Of a stretch of 64,000 nucleotides of DNA, positions 37,848-47,053 are shown piece after piece. The stretch lies in contig NZ_CP094351.1 of the NCBI RefSeq assembly GCF_022807995.1, positions 4,945,501 through 5,009,500 on the forward strand, in the 5' to 3' direction. Below the pieces are notes generated by a model, which saw only the letters and a list, made by a program, of their open reading frames with translations, made no database searches and was not told the origin of the DNA. Source of the DNA: Pseudomonas orientalis. Lineage in GTDB: Bacteria > Pseudomonadota > Gammaproteobacteria > Pseudomonadales > Pseudomonadaceae. A program made the position numbers and the translations under genes. The first letter of the stretch is position 1. Every line of letters starts with the position of its first letter.

Positions 37848-40800
37848 TTGTCCAAAGTCATGCCGCCCACGCCCTTGCGCGCCGCTCATCTAGCGCCGGG
37901 AGCGCCCCTGCACGGCACCTTCAAAGGCGCGTTGGCGACGCTTGTGCTGATGTTGCTCGCGCTATTGTTCTGGCAACTGCTCGACCAATTGCAGCAAAAC
38001 CAGAAAGACCAGCAGCAATACACCATCGACTACAGCGCGGACCTCGCCGAACAGATCAGCCAGAATATGGCCCTGAGCGCACAGATCGCCTTGAATCTGC
38101 TGCCGATCGTCGAGCCGCCGCGCAACACCGAACAACAACAGGCGCTGATGCACACGTTGCAGCGCTCACTTCCCGAACTGCGCAGCTTCGCCCTGCTCGC
38201 TCCCAGCGGCGCAGTGATCAGCGACAGCGCCAACGACAGCCAGGACAGCGCCCTGCTCGAAGAGCTGGTCAAGCGCAGCCACGCCCAAGCCTATTACCTG
38301 AGCAACGACAGCGACGGCACCGTCATCTATCTGTTGCTGCACCAGCCCAGCGGTGGCTCGAAGCTGTACTGGGCGCTGCGCCTGGCGCCCACCTACCTGG
38401 CCAACCTGACCCGCCAGGATGCCCAGGGCCAGCGCCCGACGTGGGCCATCGAGAACCGCCTGAACCATCGCGTGGTCAGCCGTGACAACGGCATGCCGGC
38501 CCAATGGGCCAGTGCGTTGACCCCGGATGAATTGAATAAAAGTGTGCTGGTCACCCCGTTGAGCAAGAGTGACTGGCAACTGCGCGGGCTGTTCGACCGC
38601 AGCGCGGTGCTCGAACAACTGCTGCCCGCGTTCATCGGCAAATGCCTGCTGGGCCTGGCATTTTCGCTGATTCCGGTGATCGTGCTGCTGAACATGCGCC
38701 GGCGCCAGCGCCAGGTGCATGAAGGCCGGCGACGTTATCAGGATATTTTCGAAGGCACCGGCGTGGCCTTGTGCGTACTCGACCTGTCGGGGTTGAAGGC
38801 GTTCTGCGACAAGAGCCCGGTGCAGGGCGGCGAACCATTGCGCGCCTGGCTGCAGGCCAACCCCACCGAGCGGCGCAAACTGCTCAAGGAGCTGCGCGTC
38901 ACCGAGATCAACCAGATGGCCGTGCGCCTGCTGAACGTGAGCTCCTGCGAGCAAGCCTGGGAGCGCCTGATTGACGATGGCCCGCACAATGCCACCTCTA
39001 TCGGCCACCAGGTGCTGGAAGCCGTACTGACACGGCAGAAACAACTGGAGCTGGAAATCCAGCTCAACGATATGGCGGGCAATGAACAATACCTGTGGCT
39101 GGTCATGCGCTTGCCGGAGCAGCAGGATGACGTCAGGGCGGTCATTCTCAGCATCAGTGATATCACCAGCCGCAAGCTGATCGAACTCTCGCTGGTCGAG
39201 CGCGAGAGTTTCTGGTCGGATGTGGTCCGCACCGTGCCCGACCACCTGTATGTACAGGACGTGATCAGCCAGCGCATGATTTTCAGCAACCATCACCTGG
39301 GCCATACCCTCGGCTACAACAAGGCCGAACTGCAGCAGATGGGTGAGTACTTCTGGGAAATCCTGCTGCACCCCGAAGACGCCGAGCATTACCACGACGC
39401 GCGTCAACAGCAACGGCAGGTGGGCTACACGACCCAACTGCACTGCCAGTTGCGCTTTCGTCACCGCAACAACCAGTGGCGACGTTTCGATATCCGCGAA
39501 CAGGCCCTGGCCAGGGACACCTCGGCGGTGGTTACGCGGATCATCGGCGTGGCCAAGGACATCACCGACCAGATCGAGGCCAGCGAATCCCTGCGCGACA
39601 GCGAACAGCGCTACCGCATGCTGGCCGAAAGCATCAGCGACGTGATCTGCTCCACCGACAGTCGGCTGGCCCTCAACTACGTCAGCCCATCGGTCAACGC
39701 CGTGCTGGGGTATGACGTGGACTGGGTGTTCAAGAACGGCTGGCAGTCGATCATTGCCAACCCGCAGCAGCTCACCGGCATGTACGGCCTGATGGAACAG
39801 GTCAGCCGTGCCGTGGGCAATCCCGAGGCGCTGAACAGCCTGCGCGATGAGGTGCAGTCCCAACTGTTCCTGTTCGATTGCCTGCGCGCCGATGGGCGCA
39901 AAGTGCCGATCGAGCTGCGTGTGGTGCTGGTGTGGGACGAACATGGCGCGTTTGAAGGCATCCTTGGCGTGGGTCGTGATATCAGCCAGCAGCGCCGCGC
40001 GGAAAAAGACCTGCGCATGGCGGCCACGGTGTTCGAACACTCCACCTCCGCCATCCTGATCACCGACCCCGCCGGCTATATCGTGCAGGCCAACGAAGCC
40101 TTCAGCCGGGTCAGCGGTTACGCCGTCAGCGATGTACTCGACCAGTTGCCCAACATGCTCACCGTCGACGAACAGCAGGAAGCCCACCTGCGCTACGTGC
40201 TCAAGCAATTGCACCAGCACAGCACCTGGGAAGGCGAAGTGTGGCTCAAGCGCCGCAATGGCGAGCACTACCCGGCCTGGGTCGGCATCACGGCGGTGTT
40301 CGACGATGAAGGCGACCTGGCCAGCTACGTGTGTTTCTTCAGCGATATCAGCGAGCGCAAGGCCAGCGAACAGCGCATCCACCGCCTGGCCTACTATGAC
40401 GCCCTGACCCACCTGCCCAACCGCACCCTGTTCCAGGACCGCCTGCACACCGCATTGCAGTCGGCCGAGCGGCAGAAGTCGTGGGTGGTCTTGATGTTCC
40501 TCGACCTCGACCGTTTCAAGCCGATCAACGACTCCCTGGGCCACGCCGCCGGCGACCGGATGCTCAAGGAAATGGCTACGCGCTTGCTCGGTTGCGTGGC
40601 CGAGGACGACACCGTGGCGCGGATGGGCGGCGACGAGTTCACCTTGCTGCTGCAACCGCGCGTCAGCCGCGAAATGGCGCTGAACCGCGCCATCAGCGTG
40701 GCCGAGCAGATTCTGGCCAGCCTGGTAAAGCCGTTCGTGCTCGAAGGCCGCGAATTCTTCGTCACCGCCAGCATCGGCATCGCCTTGAGTCCCCAGGACG

Positions 40801-41699
40801 GTAACGAGCTGAGCCAGTTGATGAAAAACGCCGACACGGCGATGTATCACGCCAAGGAGCGCGGCAAGAACAACTTCCAGTTCTACCAGGCCGACATGAA
40901 CGCCAGCGCCCTGGAGCGCCTGGAGCTGGAAAGCGACCTGCGCCACGCCCTGGAACAGGACGAATTCGTGCTCTATTACCAGCCGCAGTTCAGCGGCGAC
41001 GGCAAACGCCTGACCGGCGCCGAAGCCCTGTTGCGCTGGCGCCACCCACGCCGCGGCCTGGTGCCGCCGGGGGATTTCATTCCGGTGCTGGAAGAGCTGG
41101 GGCTGGTGGTGGATGTGGGCGACTGGGTGATCAGCGAAGCCTGTCGTCAGCTCAAGACCTGGCACCAGAACAAAGTGCGGGTGCCGAAAGTCTCGGTCAA
41201 CATCTCGGCGCGGCAGTTCTCCGACGGGCAACTGGGCACGCGCATCGCCACCATCCTCAGGGACACCGGCCTGCCACCAGCGTGCCTGGAGTTGGAGCTG
41301 ACCGAAAGTATCCTGATGCGCGAAGTCAACGAAGCCATGCAGATCCTCGCCAGCCTGAAAAACCTCGGCCTGAGCATCGCGGTCGACGACTTCGGCACCG
41401 GCTATTCGTCGCTCAACTACCTCAAGCAATTCCCCATCGATGTGCTGAAGATCGACCGCACTTTCGTCGACGGCCTGCCCTCCGGCGAGCAGGATGCGCA
41501 GATCGCCCGCGCCATCATCGCCATGGCCCACAGCCTGAACCTGGCGGTGATCGCCGAGGGCGTGGAAACCCACGAGCAACTTGACTTCCTGCGCGAGCAT
41601 GGCTGCGATGAGGTGCAGGGTTATCTGTTCGGACGGCCGATGCCGGCGAATCGGTTCGAGGCGCAGTTCAGCAATGATGCGCTGTTCATGTTCGACTGA
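37848..41699 (+). CDS. morA: MorA-like membrane PAS-GGDEF-EAL protein
   Basis: Membrane c-di-GMP turnover protein related to the motility/biofilm regulator MorA of P. aeruginosa, which also lies beside glyA. The start is set at TTG 37848 (AGGA 7 bases upstream; ATG at 37860 possible), giving 1283 residues. TM1 about 24-46, periplasmic sensor about 47-263, TM2 about 264-283, then at least four PAS regions (near 297, 474, 590, 730), an intact GGDEF (RMGGDEF near 927) and an intact EAL (GAEALLRW near 1059, with ELTESIL, DDFGTGYSSL and AEGVET). Both enzymatic motifs look complete. Confidence 0.93.
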   Translation: MSKVMPPTPLRAAHLAPGAPLHGTFKGALATLVLMLLALLFWQLLDQLQQNQKDQQQYTIDYSADLAEQISQNMALSAQIALNLLPIVEPPRNTEQQQALMHTLQRSLPELRSFALLAPSGAVISDSANDSQDSALLEELVKRSHAQAYYLSNDSDGTVIYLLLHQPSGGSKLYWALRLAPTYLANLTRQDAQGQRPTWAIENRLNHRVVSRDNGMPAQWASALTPDELNKSVLVTPLSKSDWQLRGLFDRSAVLEQLLPAFIGKCLLGLAFSLIPVIVLLNMRRRQRQVHEGRRRYQDIFEGTGVALCVLDLSGLKAFCDKSPVQGGEPLRAWLQANPTERRKLLKELRVTEINQMAVRLLNVSSCEQAWERLIDDGPHNATSIGHQVLEAVLTRQKQLELEIQLNDMAGNEQYLWLVMRLPEQQDDVRAVILSISDITSRKLIELSLVERESFWSDVVRTVPDHLYVQDVISQRMIFSNHHLGHTLGYNKAELQQMGEYFWEILLHPEDAEHYHDARQQQRQVGYTTQLHCQLRFRHRNNQWRRFDIREQALARDTSAVVTRIIGVAKDITDQIEASESLRDSEQRYRMLAESISDVICSTDSRLALNYVSPSVNAVLGYDVDWVFKNGWQSIIANPQQLTGMYGLMEQVSRAVGNPEALNSLRDEVQSQLFLFDCLRADGRKVPIELRVVLVWDEHGAFEGILGVGRDISQQRRAEKDLRMAATVFEHSTSAILITDPAGYIVQANEAFSRVSGYAVSDVLDQLPNMLTVDEQQEAHLRYVLKQLHQHSTWEGEVWLKRRNGEHYPAWVGITAVFDDEGDLASYVCFFSDISERKASEQRIHRLAYYDALTHLPNRTLFQDRLHTALQSAERQKSWVVLMFLDLDRFKPINDSLGHAAGDRMLKEMATRLLGCVAEDDTVARMGGDEFTLLLQPRVSREMALNRAISVAEQILASLVKPFVLEGREFFVTASIGIALSPQDGNELSQLMKNADTAMYHAKERGKNNFQFYQADMNASALERLELESDLRHALEQDEFVLYYQPQFSGDGKRLTGAEALLRWRHPRRGLVPPGDFIPVLEELGLVVDVGDWVISEACRQLKTWHQNKVRVPKVSVNISARQFSDGQLGTRIATILRDTGLPPACLELELTESILMREVNEAMQILASLKNLGLSIAVDDFGTGYSSLNYLKQFPIDVLKIDRTFVDGLPSGEQDAQIARAIIAMAHSLNLAVIAEGVETHEQLDFLREHGCDEVQGYLFGRPMPANRFEAQFSNDALFMFD

Positions 41700-41718
41700 G
41701 ATGTGTGGTGAGGCCACT

Positions 41719-41802
41719 GGCCTCATCGGGGGCAAGCCCCCTCCCACACTTGAATGTGTTCGCAGATCAAAATGTGGGAGGGGGCTTGCCCCCGATGAGG
41801 CC
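41719..41802. repeat. REP doublet d (tail-to-tail form)
   Basis: GGCCTCATCGGGGGCAAGCC... and its inverted copy ending CCCCCGATGAGGCC, joined by about 25 bases, in the morA-glyA gap. The palindrome extends beyond the core repeat. Confidence 0.88.
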
Positions 41803-41928
41803 GGCACAGTCAACACCTAATCCCGGATGAGCCCCACTTGTCCGCGACATGATGTCCTTTCATATGCCATCCAAAACCCATTGGGTTAGAATGCCCTCCT
41901 TTTCTGCCCCCGATCCTTGAGGACCGCC

Positions 41929-43182
41929 ATGTTCAGCCGTGATTTGACTATTGCCAAGTACGACGCCGATCTCTTCGCCGCCATGGAGCAAGAAGCCGTG
42001 CGCCAGGAAGAGCACATCGAGCTGATCGCTTCGGAAAACTACACCAGCCCTGCGGTGATGGAGGCTCAAGGCTCGGTACTGACCAACAAGTACGCCGAAG
42101 GCTACCCAGGCAAGCGCTACTACGGTGGTTGCGAGTACGTCGACGTGGTTGAGCAGTTGGCCATCGACCGTGCAAAAGAGCTGTTCGGCGCCGATTACGC
42201 CAACGTCCAGCCCCACGCCGGTTCCCAAGCCAACAGCGCGGTGTACCTGGCCCTGCTGCAAGGCGGCGACACCATCCTGGGCATGAGCCTGGCCCACGGC
42301 GGCCACCTGACTCATGGCGCCAGCGTGTCCTCCTCAGGCAAGCTGTACAACGCGGTTCAATATGGTATCGATGCCAACGGCCTGATCGACTACGACGAAG
42401 TCGAGCGCCTGGCGGTCGAGCACAAGCCAAAAATGATCGTGGCCGGTTTCTCTGCCTACTCGCAGATCCTGGACTTCCCACGCTTCCGTGAAATCGCTGA
42501 CAAGGTCGGCGCTTATCTCTTCGTGGATATGGCTCACGTTGCGGGTCTGGTCGCCGCTGGCGTCTACCCGAACCCGGTGCCTTACGCCGACGTGGTCACC
42601 ACCACTACCCACAAGACCCTGCGCGGTCCACGTGGCGGCCTGATCCTGGCGCGCGCCAACGCCGAGATCGAGAAGAAGCTGAACTCCGCGGTATTCCCGG
42701 GCGCCCAGGGCGGCCCGCTGGAGCACGTGATCGCCGCTAAAGCGATCTGCTTCAAGGAAGCACTGCAGCCTGAGTTCAAGACCTACCAGCAACAAGTGGT
42801 CAAGAACGCCAAGGCCATGGCCGGCGTGTTCATCGAGCGCGGTTTTGACGTGGTGTCCGGCGGTACCGAGAACCACCTGTTCCTGCTGTCGCTGATCAAA
42901 CAGGACATTTCCGGTAAGGATGCTGACGCTGCCCTGGGCAAAGCCTTCATCACCGTGAACAAGAACTCCGTGCCGAACGACCCACGTTCGCCGTTCGTCA
43001 CCTCCGGCCTGCGCTTCGGCACCCCGGCGGTGACCACCCGTGGCTTCAAGGAAGCCGAGTGCAAGGAGCTGGCCGGCTGGATCTGCGACATCCTGGCGGA
43101 CCTTTCCAACGAAGCCGTGATCGACGCGGTACGTGAGAAGGTCAAGGCCATCTGCAAGAAGCTGCCGGTGTACGGCGCTTGA
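41929..43182 (+). CDS. glyA: Serine hydroxymethyltransferase
   Basis: PLP enzyme converting serine and tetrahydrofolate to glycine and methylene-tetrahydrofolate. From MFSRDLTIAKYDADLFAAMEQE it is 417 residues. Hallmarks: EEHIELIASENYTSPAVMEAQGS, the PLP-lysine segment VVTTTTHKTLRGPRGGLIL (Lys about 229) and the C-terminal domain with DVVSGGTENHLFLLSL. The ATG is preceded by GAGG at 6 bases. It follows morA on the same strand and ends in a strong terminator. This is one of usually several glyA copies in Pseudomonas (glyA3-like by synteny). Confidence 0.97.
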   Translation: MFSRDLTIAKYDADLFAAMEQEAVRQEEHIELIASENYTSPAVMEAQGSVLTNKYAEGYPGKRYYGGCEYVDVVEQLAIDRAKELFGADYANVQPHAGSQANSAVYLALLQGGDTILGMSLAHGGHLTHGASVSSSGKLYNAVQYGIDANGLIDYDEVERLAVEHKPKMIVAGFSAYSQILDFPRFREIADKVGAYLFVDMAHVAGLVAAGVYPNPVPYADVVTTTTHKTLRGPRGGLILARANAEIEKKLNSAVFPGAQGGPLEHVIAAKAICFKEALQPEFKTYQQQVVKNAKAMAGVFIERGFDVVSGGTENHLFLLSLIKQDISGKDADAALGKAFITVNKNSVPNDPRSPFVTSGLRFGTPAVTTRGFKEAECKELAGWICDILADLSNEAVIDAVREKVKAICKKLPVYGA

Positions 43183-43197
43183 TTGCAGTTGCTTGAA

Positions 43198-43230
43198 TGA
43201 AAAAGCCCGGCTCTTGAGCCGGGCTTTTTT
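43198..43230 (+). terminator. Terminator after glyA
   Basis: AAAAAGCCCGGCTC / GAGCCGGGCTTTTTT with a TT loop, 15 bases after the glyA stop. Confidence 0.9.
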
Positions 43231-43252
43231 ATTCCAATTTGAAATGCGGTCA

Positions 43253-43347
43253 AGTGTGGGAGAGGGCTTGCCCCCGATGGCAATCTATCAGTCGCTGCCT
43301 GTGGTGACTGACACTCAGCTATCGGGGGCAAGCCCCCTCCCACATTT
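43253..43347. repeat. REP doublet (REPIN) e
   Basis: GTGGGAGAGGGCTTGCCCCC (one base change from the usual copy) with its inverted partner about 40 bases later, in the gap between the convergent glyA and CobW-like genes. Confidence 0.88.
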
Positions 43348-43361
43348 GGTTGCATTTCAAG

Positions 43362-44324
43362 TCAGGTGGGTTGGTAGACCCTGGCAAAGCCTTGGCGAAT
43401 CTTGTCTTCGGGCAATTCATCGGCAATAAACACAATCACACTTTCCCGCGCCTCGCCTTCGGCCCATTCGGTGTCCCAGTCGAAGCCGTAGAGCTTCAAC
43501 ACGCCCTGGAACACCATGCGCCGATCCTCCCCGGCAATATTCAGCACGCCCTTGTAGCGCAGCAGTTGCTTGCCATGGTCTTCCAATAGTTCGTTCATGA
43601 ACTCACTGAGGCGGTCGATATCCAGCGGCTGGTCGGTGCGCAGTACCAGGCTGGAAATACGGTCGAACGATGGCGCAGTGCTGACCGGGCGCAGGCTCAT
43701 GCCTGCGTTGAGGTTGAAGCCGCGCACATCCAGCAACTCGGCCAGGTCGATCCTGCCATGCTCCACTACGCGGATCGGTGCGCGGCGGTTGATGCGGGTC
43801 AAGCGTTCGCTGAGGGCGTCGAAGGTGGCAGCGTCCACCAGGTCGCGCTTGCTCACCAGCAGGCGGTCGGCAAAGCCGATCTGCGCCTGGGCGATGGTCT
43901 GGGTCAGGTGATGCTCGGCGTGGGCCGCGTCCACCAGAGTGATGATGCCGTCGAGGATGTAGCGCTCGCGCAGTTCTTCGTCGATGAAAAAAGTCTGGGC
44001 CACAGGCGCGGGGTCGGCCAGGCCGGTGCATTCGATCACCAGCCGATCGAAGGCGATTTCGCCACTGTCCAGCCGCTCAAGCAGCAAGTAGAGCGCCTTG
44101 GTCAGGTCGGTGTGGATGGTGCAACACACACAGCCGTTGGAGAGGGTCATGACCTGTACCGGCTCCGCGCCCAACAGCTGGGTATCGATGCCGGCATCAC
44201 TGAATTCGTTTTCGATCACGGCGATTTTCAGGCCGTGTTCGGCCTTGAGCAGGTGGCGCAGCAAGGTGGTCTTGCCGGCGCCGAGGAAGCCGCTGAGCAC
44301 GGTGACCGGAATGGGAGAGGACAC
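43362..44324 (-). CDS. yjiA: CobW/YjiA family metal-dependent GTPase
   Basis: G3E-family GTPase; such proteins act as metal chaperones. The 320 residues have Walker A LSGFLGAGKTTLLRHLL (about 10-26), the metal-binding CxCC in LSNGCVCCTIHTDL (about 62-75), the G3 element VIECTGLADPAPVAQTF, the SKRDLVD guanine-specificity motif and the C-terminal CobW domain ending in PEDKIRQGFARVYQ. The metal is unknown. It lies just upstream of yjiX-cstA on the same strand, as in P. aeruginosa, with a REPIN between them. Confidence 0.94.
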   Translation of the reverse strand: MSSPIPVTVLSGFLGAGKTTLLRHLLKAEHGLKIAVIENEFSDAGIDTQLLGAEPVQVMTLSNGCVCCTIHTDLTKALYLLLERLDSGEIAFDRLVIECTGLADPAPVAQTFFIDEELRERYILDGIITLVDAAHAEHHLTQTIAQAQIGFADRLLVSKRDLVDAATFDALSERLTRINRRAPIRVVEHGRIDLAELLDVRGFNLNAGMSLRPVSTAPSFDRISSLVLRTDQPLDIDRLSEFMNELLEDHGKQLLRYKGVLNIAGEDRRMVFQGVLKLYGFDWDTEWAEGEARESVIVFIADELPEDKIRQGFARVYQPT

Positions 44325-44360
44325 AGACAGTTCTCCTTATAGCTGAAGGAACACAAAACA

Positions 44361-44451
44361 AATGTGGGAGGGGGCTTGCTCCCGATAGCGGTGTGTCAGG
44401 CACGGATGTGTCACTGATACACCGCTATCGGGGGCAAGCCCCCTCCCACAT
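44361..44451. repeat. REP doublet (REPIN) f
   Basis: ATGTGGGAGGGGGCTTGCTC... (one changed base) and its inverted copy 40 bases on; between the CobW-like gene and yjiX. Confidence 0.9.
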
Positions 44452-44478
44452 GGAATCACTGCTGGCCCGAATGCCGGG

Positions 44479-44676
44479 TCAGCAGCACTTGGGCCCACCC
44501 TTGCCGCCGTAACGGGCCTCCTGGCGTTCCCGGAAGAACGCCTTGTAATCCATCATCGGCTTGTCCGGGTGCTTGGTTTGCATATGCTCGACGTAAGTGT
44601 CGTAGTCGGGCATGCCGACCATCAGGCGCGCGGCCTGACCGAGGTATTTACCGAGGCGACTGATGTCATTGAACAT
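44479..44676 (-). CDS. yjiX: YbdD/YjiX family protein
   Basis: 65-residue small protein with the family sequence LGKYLGQAARLMVGMPDYDTY and the following HMQTKHPDKPMMDYKAFFRERQEARYGG, ending GPKCC with two terminal cysteines. Function unknown, but genes of this family follow cstA/btsT in almost all genomes and are probably needed with the transporter. Here it is 15 bases downstream of cstA on the same strand, in one operon. Confidence 0.93.
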   Translation of the reverse strand: MFNDISRLGKYLGQAARLMVGMPDYDTYVEHMQTKHPDKPMMDYKAFFRERQEARYGGKGGPKCC

Positions 44677-44691
44677 GGGTGCAATCCTCGG

Positions 44692-46758
44692 TTATGCGTC
44701 CGGTACAGCCTGGAACGGCGCTTCTTTATCCGTACGCTCTTTGTTGCCCCAGGCGGCAATGCCGACCTTGAGCGCATAGAACAGGATGCTGAATACCACG
44801 AACAGGAACAGCGCCGTCAGCGTTGCGTTGGTGTAGGCGTTGTAGATCACGTGTTGCATCTGGTCGATGCTCTTGGCCGGGGCAAGGATCTGGCCGTTGG
44901 CCAGGGCATCGCTGTACTTCTTGGCCAGCGACAGGAAGCCGATCGCCGGGTTGGCGTCGAATAGCTTGATAAAGCCCGCCGTGGTGGTGCAGATCAACAG
45001 CCAGACTGCCGGCACCAAGGTCACCCAGATGTAGCGCTGACGCTTCATCTTGATCAGCACAACGGTGGCCAGCATCAACGCGATCCCCGCCAGCATCTGG
45101 TTGGAGATACCGAACAGCGGCCACAAGGTGTTGATGCCGCCCAGCGGGTCGATCACGCCCTGGTACAGCAGGTAACCCCACATCGCTACACAACCGGCGG
45201 TGGCGATCAGGTTGGCGGTCCAGGATTCGGTGCGCTTGAGCGACGGCACGAAGGAGCCGAGCAGGTCCTGCAGCATGAAACGACCGGCACGGGTACCGGC
45301 GTCGACCGCCGTCAGGATGAACAGCGCTTCGAACAGGATTGCAAAGTGGTACCAGAACGCCATGGTGTTTTCACCCGGCAGTACGCTGTGCAGGATCTGC
45401 GCGATACCGACCGCCAGGGTCGGTGCACCGCCGGCACGTGCCAGGATGGTGGTTTCACCAATGTCGTGGGCCACGGCCGACAACGCCTCTGGGGTGATTG
45501 CAAAGCCCCAGCTGCTGACGGTCTGCGCCACGGTCACCACGTCGCTGCCGACAATCGCCGCCGGGCTGTTCATGGCGAAGTACACGCCAGGCTCAATCAC
45601 AGACGCCGCAACCATCGCCATGATGGCCACGAACGACTCCATCAGCATGCCGCCGTACCCGATGTAACGCGCATGGCTTTCATTGGCCAGCAGCTTGGGC
45701 GTGGTGCCCGAGGAGATCAGCGCGTGGAAGCCGGAGACCGCGCCACAGGCGATGGTAATGAACAGGAACGGGAACAGACCGCCCTTCCACACCGGGCCGG
45801 TGCCGTCGATGAACTGGGTAAGCGCCGGCATTTTCAGGTCAGGCATGGTGACCAGGATGCCAATCGCCAGCGCGATGATGGTGCCGATTTTCAGGAAGGT
45901 CGACAGGTAGTCACGCGGGGCCAGGATCAGCCATACCGGCAATACCGCGGCAACGAAACCGTAGCCGATCAGCATCCAGGTGATCTGGATCCCGGTAAAG
46001 GTGAAGGCCTTGGCCCACACCGGGTCAGCCGCAATCTGCCCGCCCAGCCAGATCGAACCCAGCAGCAACAGCACGCCGATGATCGAGATCTCGCCAATGC
46101 GGCCCGGGCGGATGTAGCGCATGTAAATGCCCATGAACATCGCGATCGGGATGGTCGCCATTACCGTGAAGATGCCCCACGGGCTCTCGGCCAGGGCCTT
46201 GACCACGATCAGCGCCAGCACCGCGAGGATGATGATCATGATCAGGAAGCAGCCGAACAGCGCAATGGTCCCGGGAATGCGGCCCATCTCTTCGCGGACC
46301 ATGTCGCCCAGGGAACGGCCGTTACGCCGCGTGGACAGGAACAGGATCATGAAGTCCTGCACCGCACCGGCCAGCACCACACCGGCAATCAGCCAGAGCG
46401 TGCCGGGCAGGTAACCCATTTGCGCCGCCAATACCGGACCGACCAGAGGGCCCGCGCCGGCAATGGCCGCAAAGTGGTGACCGAAGAGGATGTGTTTGTT
46501 GGTCGGCACGTAGTCCAGACCGTCGTTGTTGATCACTGCGGGGGTGGCCCGCCGTGGGTCCAGTTGCATCACATTATTGGCGATGAACAGGCTGTAGTAA
46601 CGGTAAGCGACCAGGTAGATGGCCACCGCAGCAACCACAATCCACAAGGCGTTGATCGCCTCGCCGCGGCGCAAGGCCACTACGCCGAGGGCGCACGCTC
46701 CTACGATTGCCAGCACCAGCCAGGGTAGATGGCGTAGCAGGCTATTATTATTTTTCAT
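44692..46758 (-). CDS. cstA: CstA/BtsT family carbon starvation transporter
   Basis: Inner-membrane proton-coupled transporter of pyruvate (BtsT) and/or peptides (CstA). From MKNNNSLLRHLPWLVLAIVG the protein has 688 residues with about 16-18 membrane spans and the family strings VLFGHHFAAIAGAGPLVGPVLAAQMGYLPG (shown from about residue 88) and GISNQMLAGIALMLATVVL. The start was chosen over a longer reading that lacks membrane-protein composition. The first codons carry an A-rich run fitting an Hfq/Crc site, and yjiX is its co-transcribed partner. Confidence 0.95.
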   Translation of the reverse strand: MKNNNSLLRHLPWLVLAIVGACALGVVALRRGEAINALWIVVAAVAIYLVAYRYYSLFIANNVMQLDPRRATPAVINNDGLDYVPTNKHILFGHHFAAIAGAGPLVGPVLAAQMGYLPGTLWLIAGVVLAGAVQDFMILFLSTRRNGRSLGDMVREEMGRIPGTIALFGCFLIMIIILAVLALIVVKALAESPWGIFTVMATIPIAMFMGIYMRYIRPGRIGEISIIGVLLLLGSIWLGGQIAADPVWAKAFTFTGIQITWMLIGYGFVAAVLPVWLILAPRDYLSTFLKIGTIIALAIGILVTMPDLKMPALTQFIDGTGPVWKGGLFPFLFITIACGAVSGFHALISSGTTPKLLANESHARYIGYGGMLMESFVAIMAMVAASVIEPGVYFAMNSPAAIVGSDVVTVAQTVSSWGFAITPEALSAVAHDIGETTILARAGGAPTLAVGIAQILHSVLPGENTMAFWYHFAILFEALFILTAVDAGTRAGRFMLQDLLGSFVPSLKRTESWTANLIATAGCVAMWGYLLYQGVIDPLGGINTLWPLFGISNQMLAGIALMLATVVLIKMKRQRYIWVTLVPAVWLLICTTTAGFIKLFDANPAIGFLSLAKKYSDALANGQILAPAKSIDQMQHVIYNAYTNATLTALFLFVVFSILFYALKVGIAAWGNKERTDKEAPFQAVPDA
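46743..46756 (-). promoter_or_regulatory. Hfq/Crc-type A-rich motif at the cstA start codon
   Basis: On the minus strand GAAAAATAATAATA follows immediately after AT of the ATG, giving four AAN triplets in codons 2-5. This matches the AAnAAnAA motif used by Hfq/Crc to block translation of carbon-uptake genes. Confidence 0.6.
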
Positions 46759-46940
46759 TTTTATATTCCAGCCAGGGTGGACAGAAAGGACAGCCAACCG
46801 GAGTTTAGCGCTACTGGCCTCAAAGGCCACCCCCCTACGTTGGTCTAGAGCCTTGCCGATGCAAAAAAAGCAGAAATAAAGGCTGAATGATGGCGCAGGG
46901 TTGGCGGCACTGCTGGAAACCTAGACTTCAACACAAATCA

Positions 46941-47034
46941 AAATGTGGGAGGGGGCTTGCCCCCGATAGCAGTGTGTCAGGCGCTGATAGATTGACTGAC
47001 CTGCCGCCATCGGGGGCAAGCCCCCTCCCACATT
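46941..47034. repeat. REP doublet (REPIN) g
   Basis: TGTGGGAGGGGGCTTGCCCC... and its inverted copy about 38 bases on, in the gap between cstA and radA, which are both on the minus strand (46759-47053 otherwise empty). Confidence 0.9.
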
Positions 47035-47053
47035 GGTTTTGCGGTGTTGCTGA

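Noticed and set aside
38166..41816. A 1216-codon open frame antisense to morA
   Set aside because: It is the mirror of a GC-rich coding gene with strong third-position bias; composition is His/Gln/Val-rich and not protein-like, and morA on the other strand has clear PAS, GGDEF and EAL domains.
45346..46728. A 460-codon frame antisense to cstA
   Set aside because: Low-complexity His/Arg/Asp/Gln composition, no SD; cstA is unambiguous.
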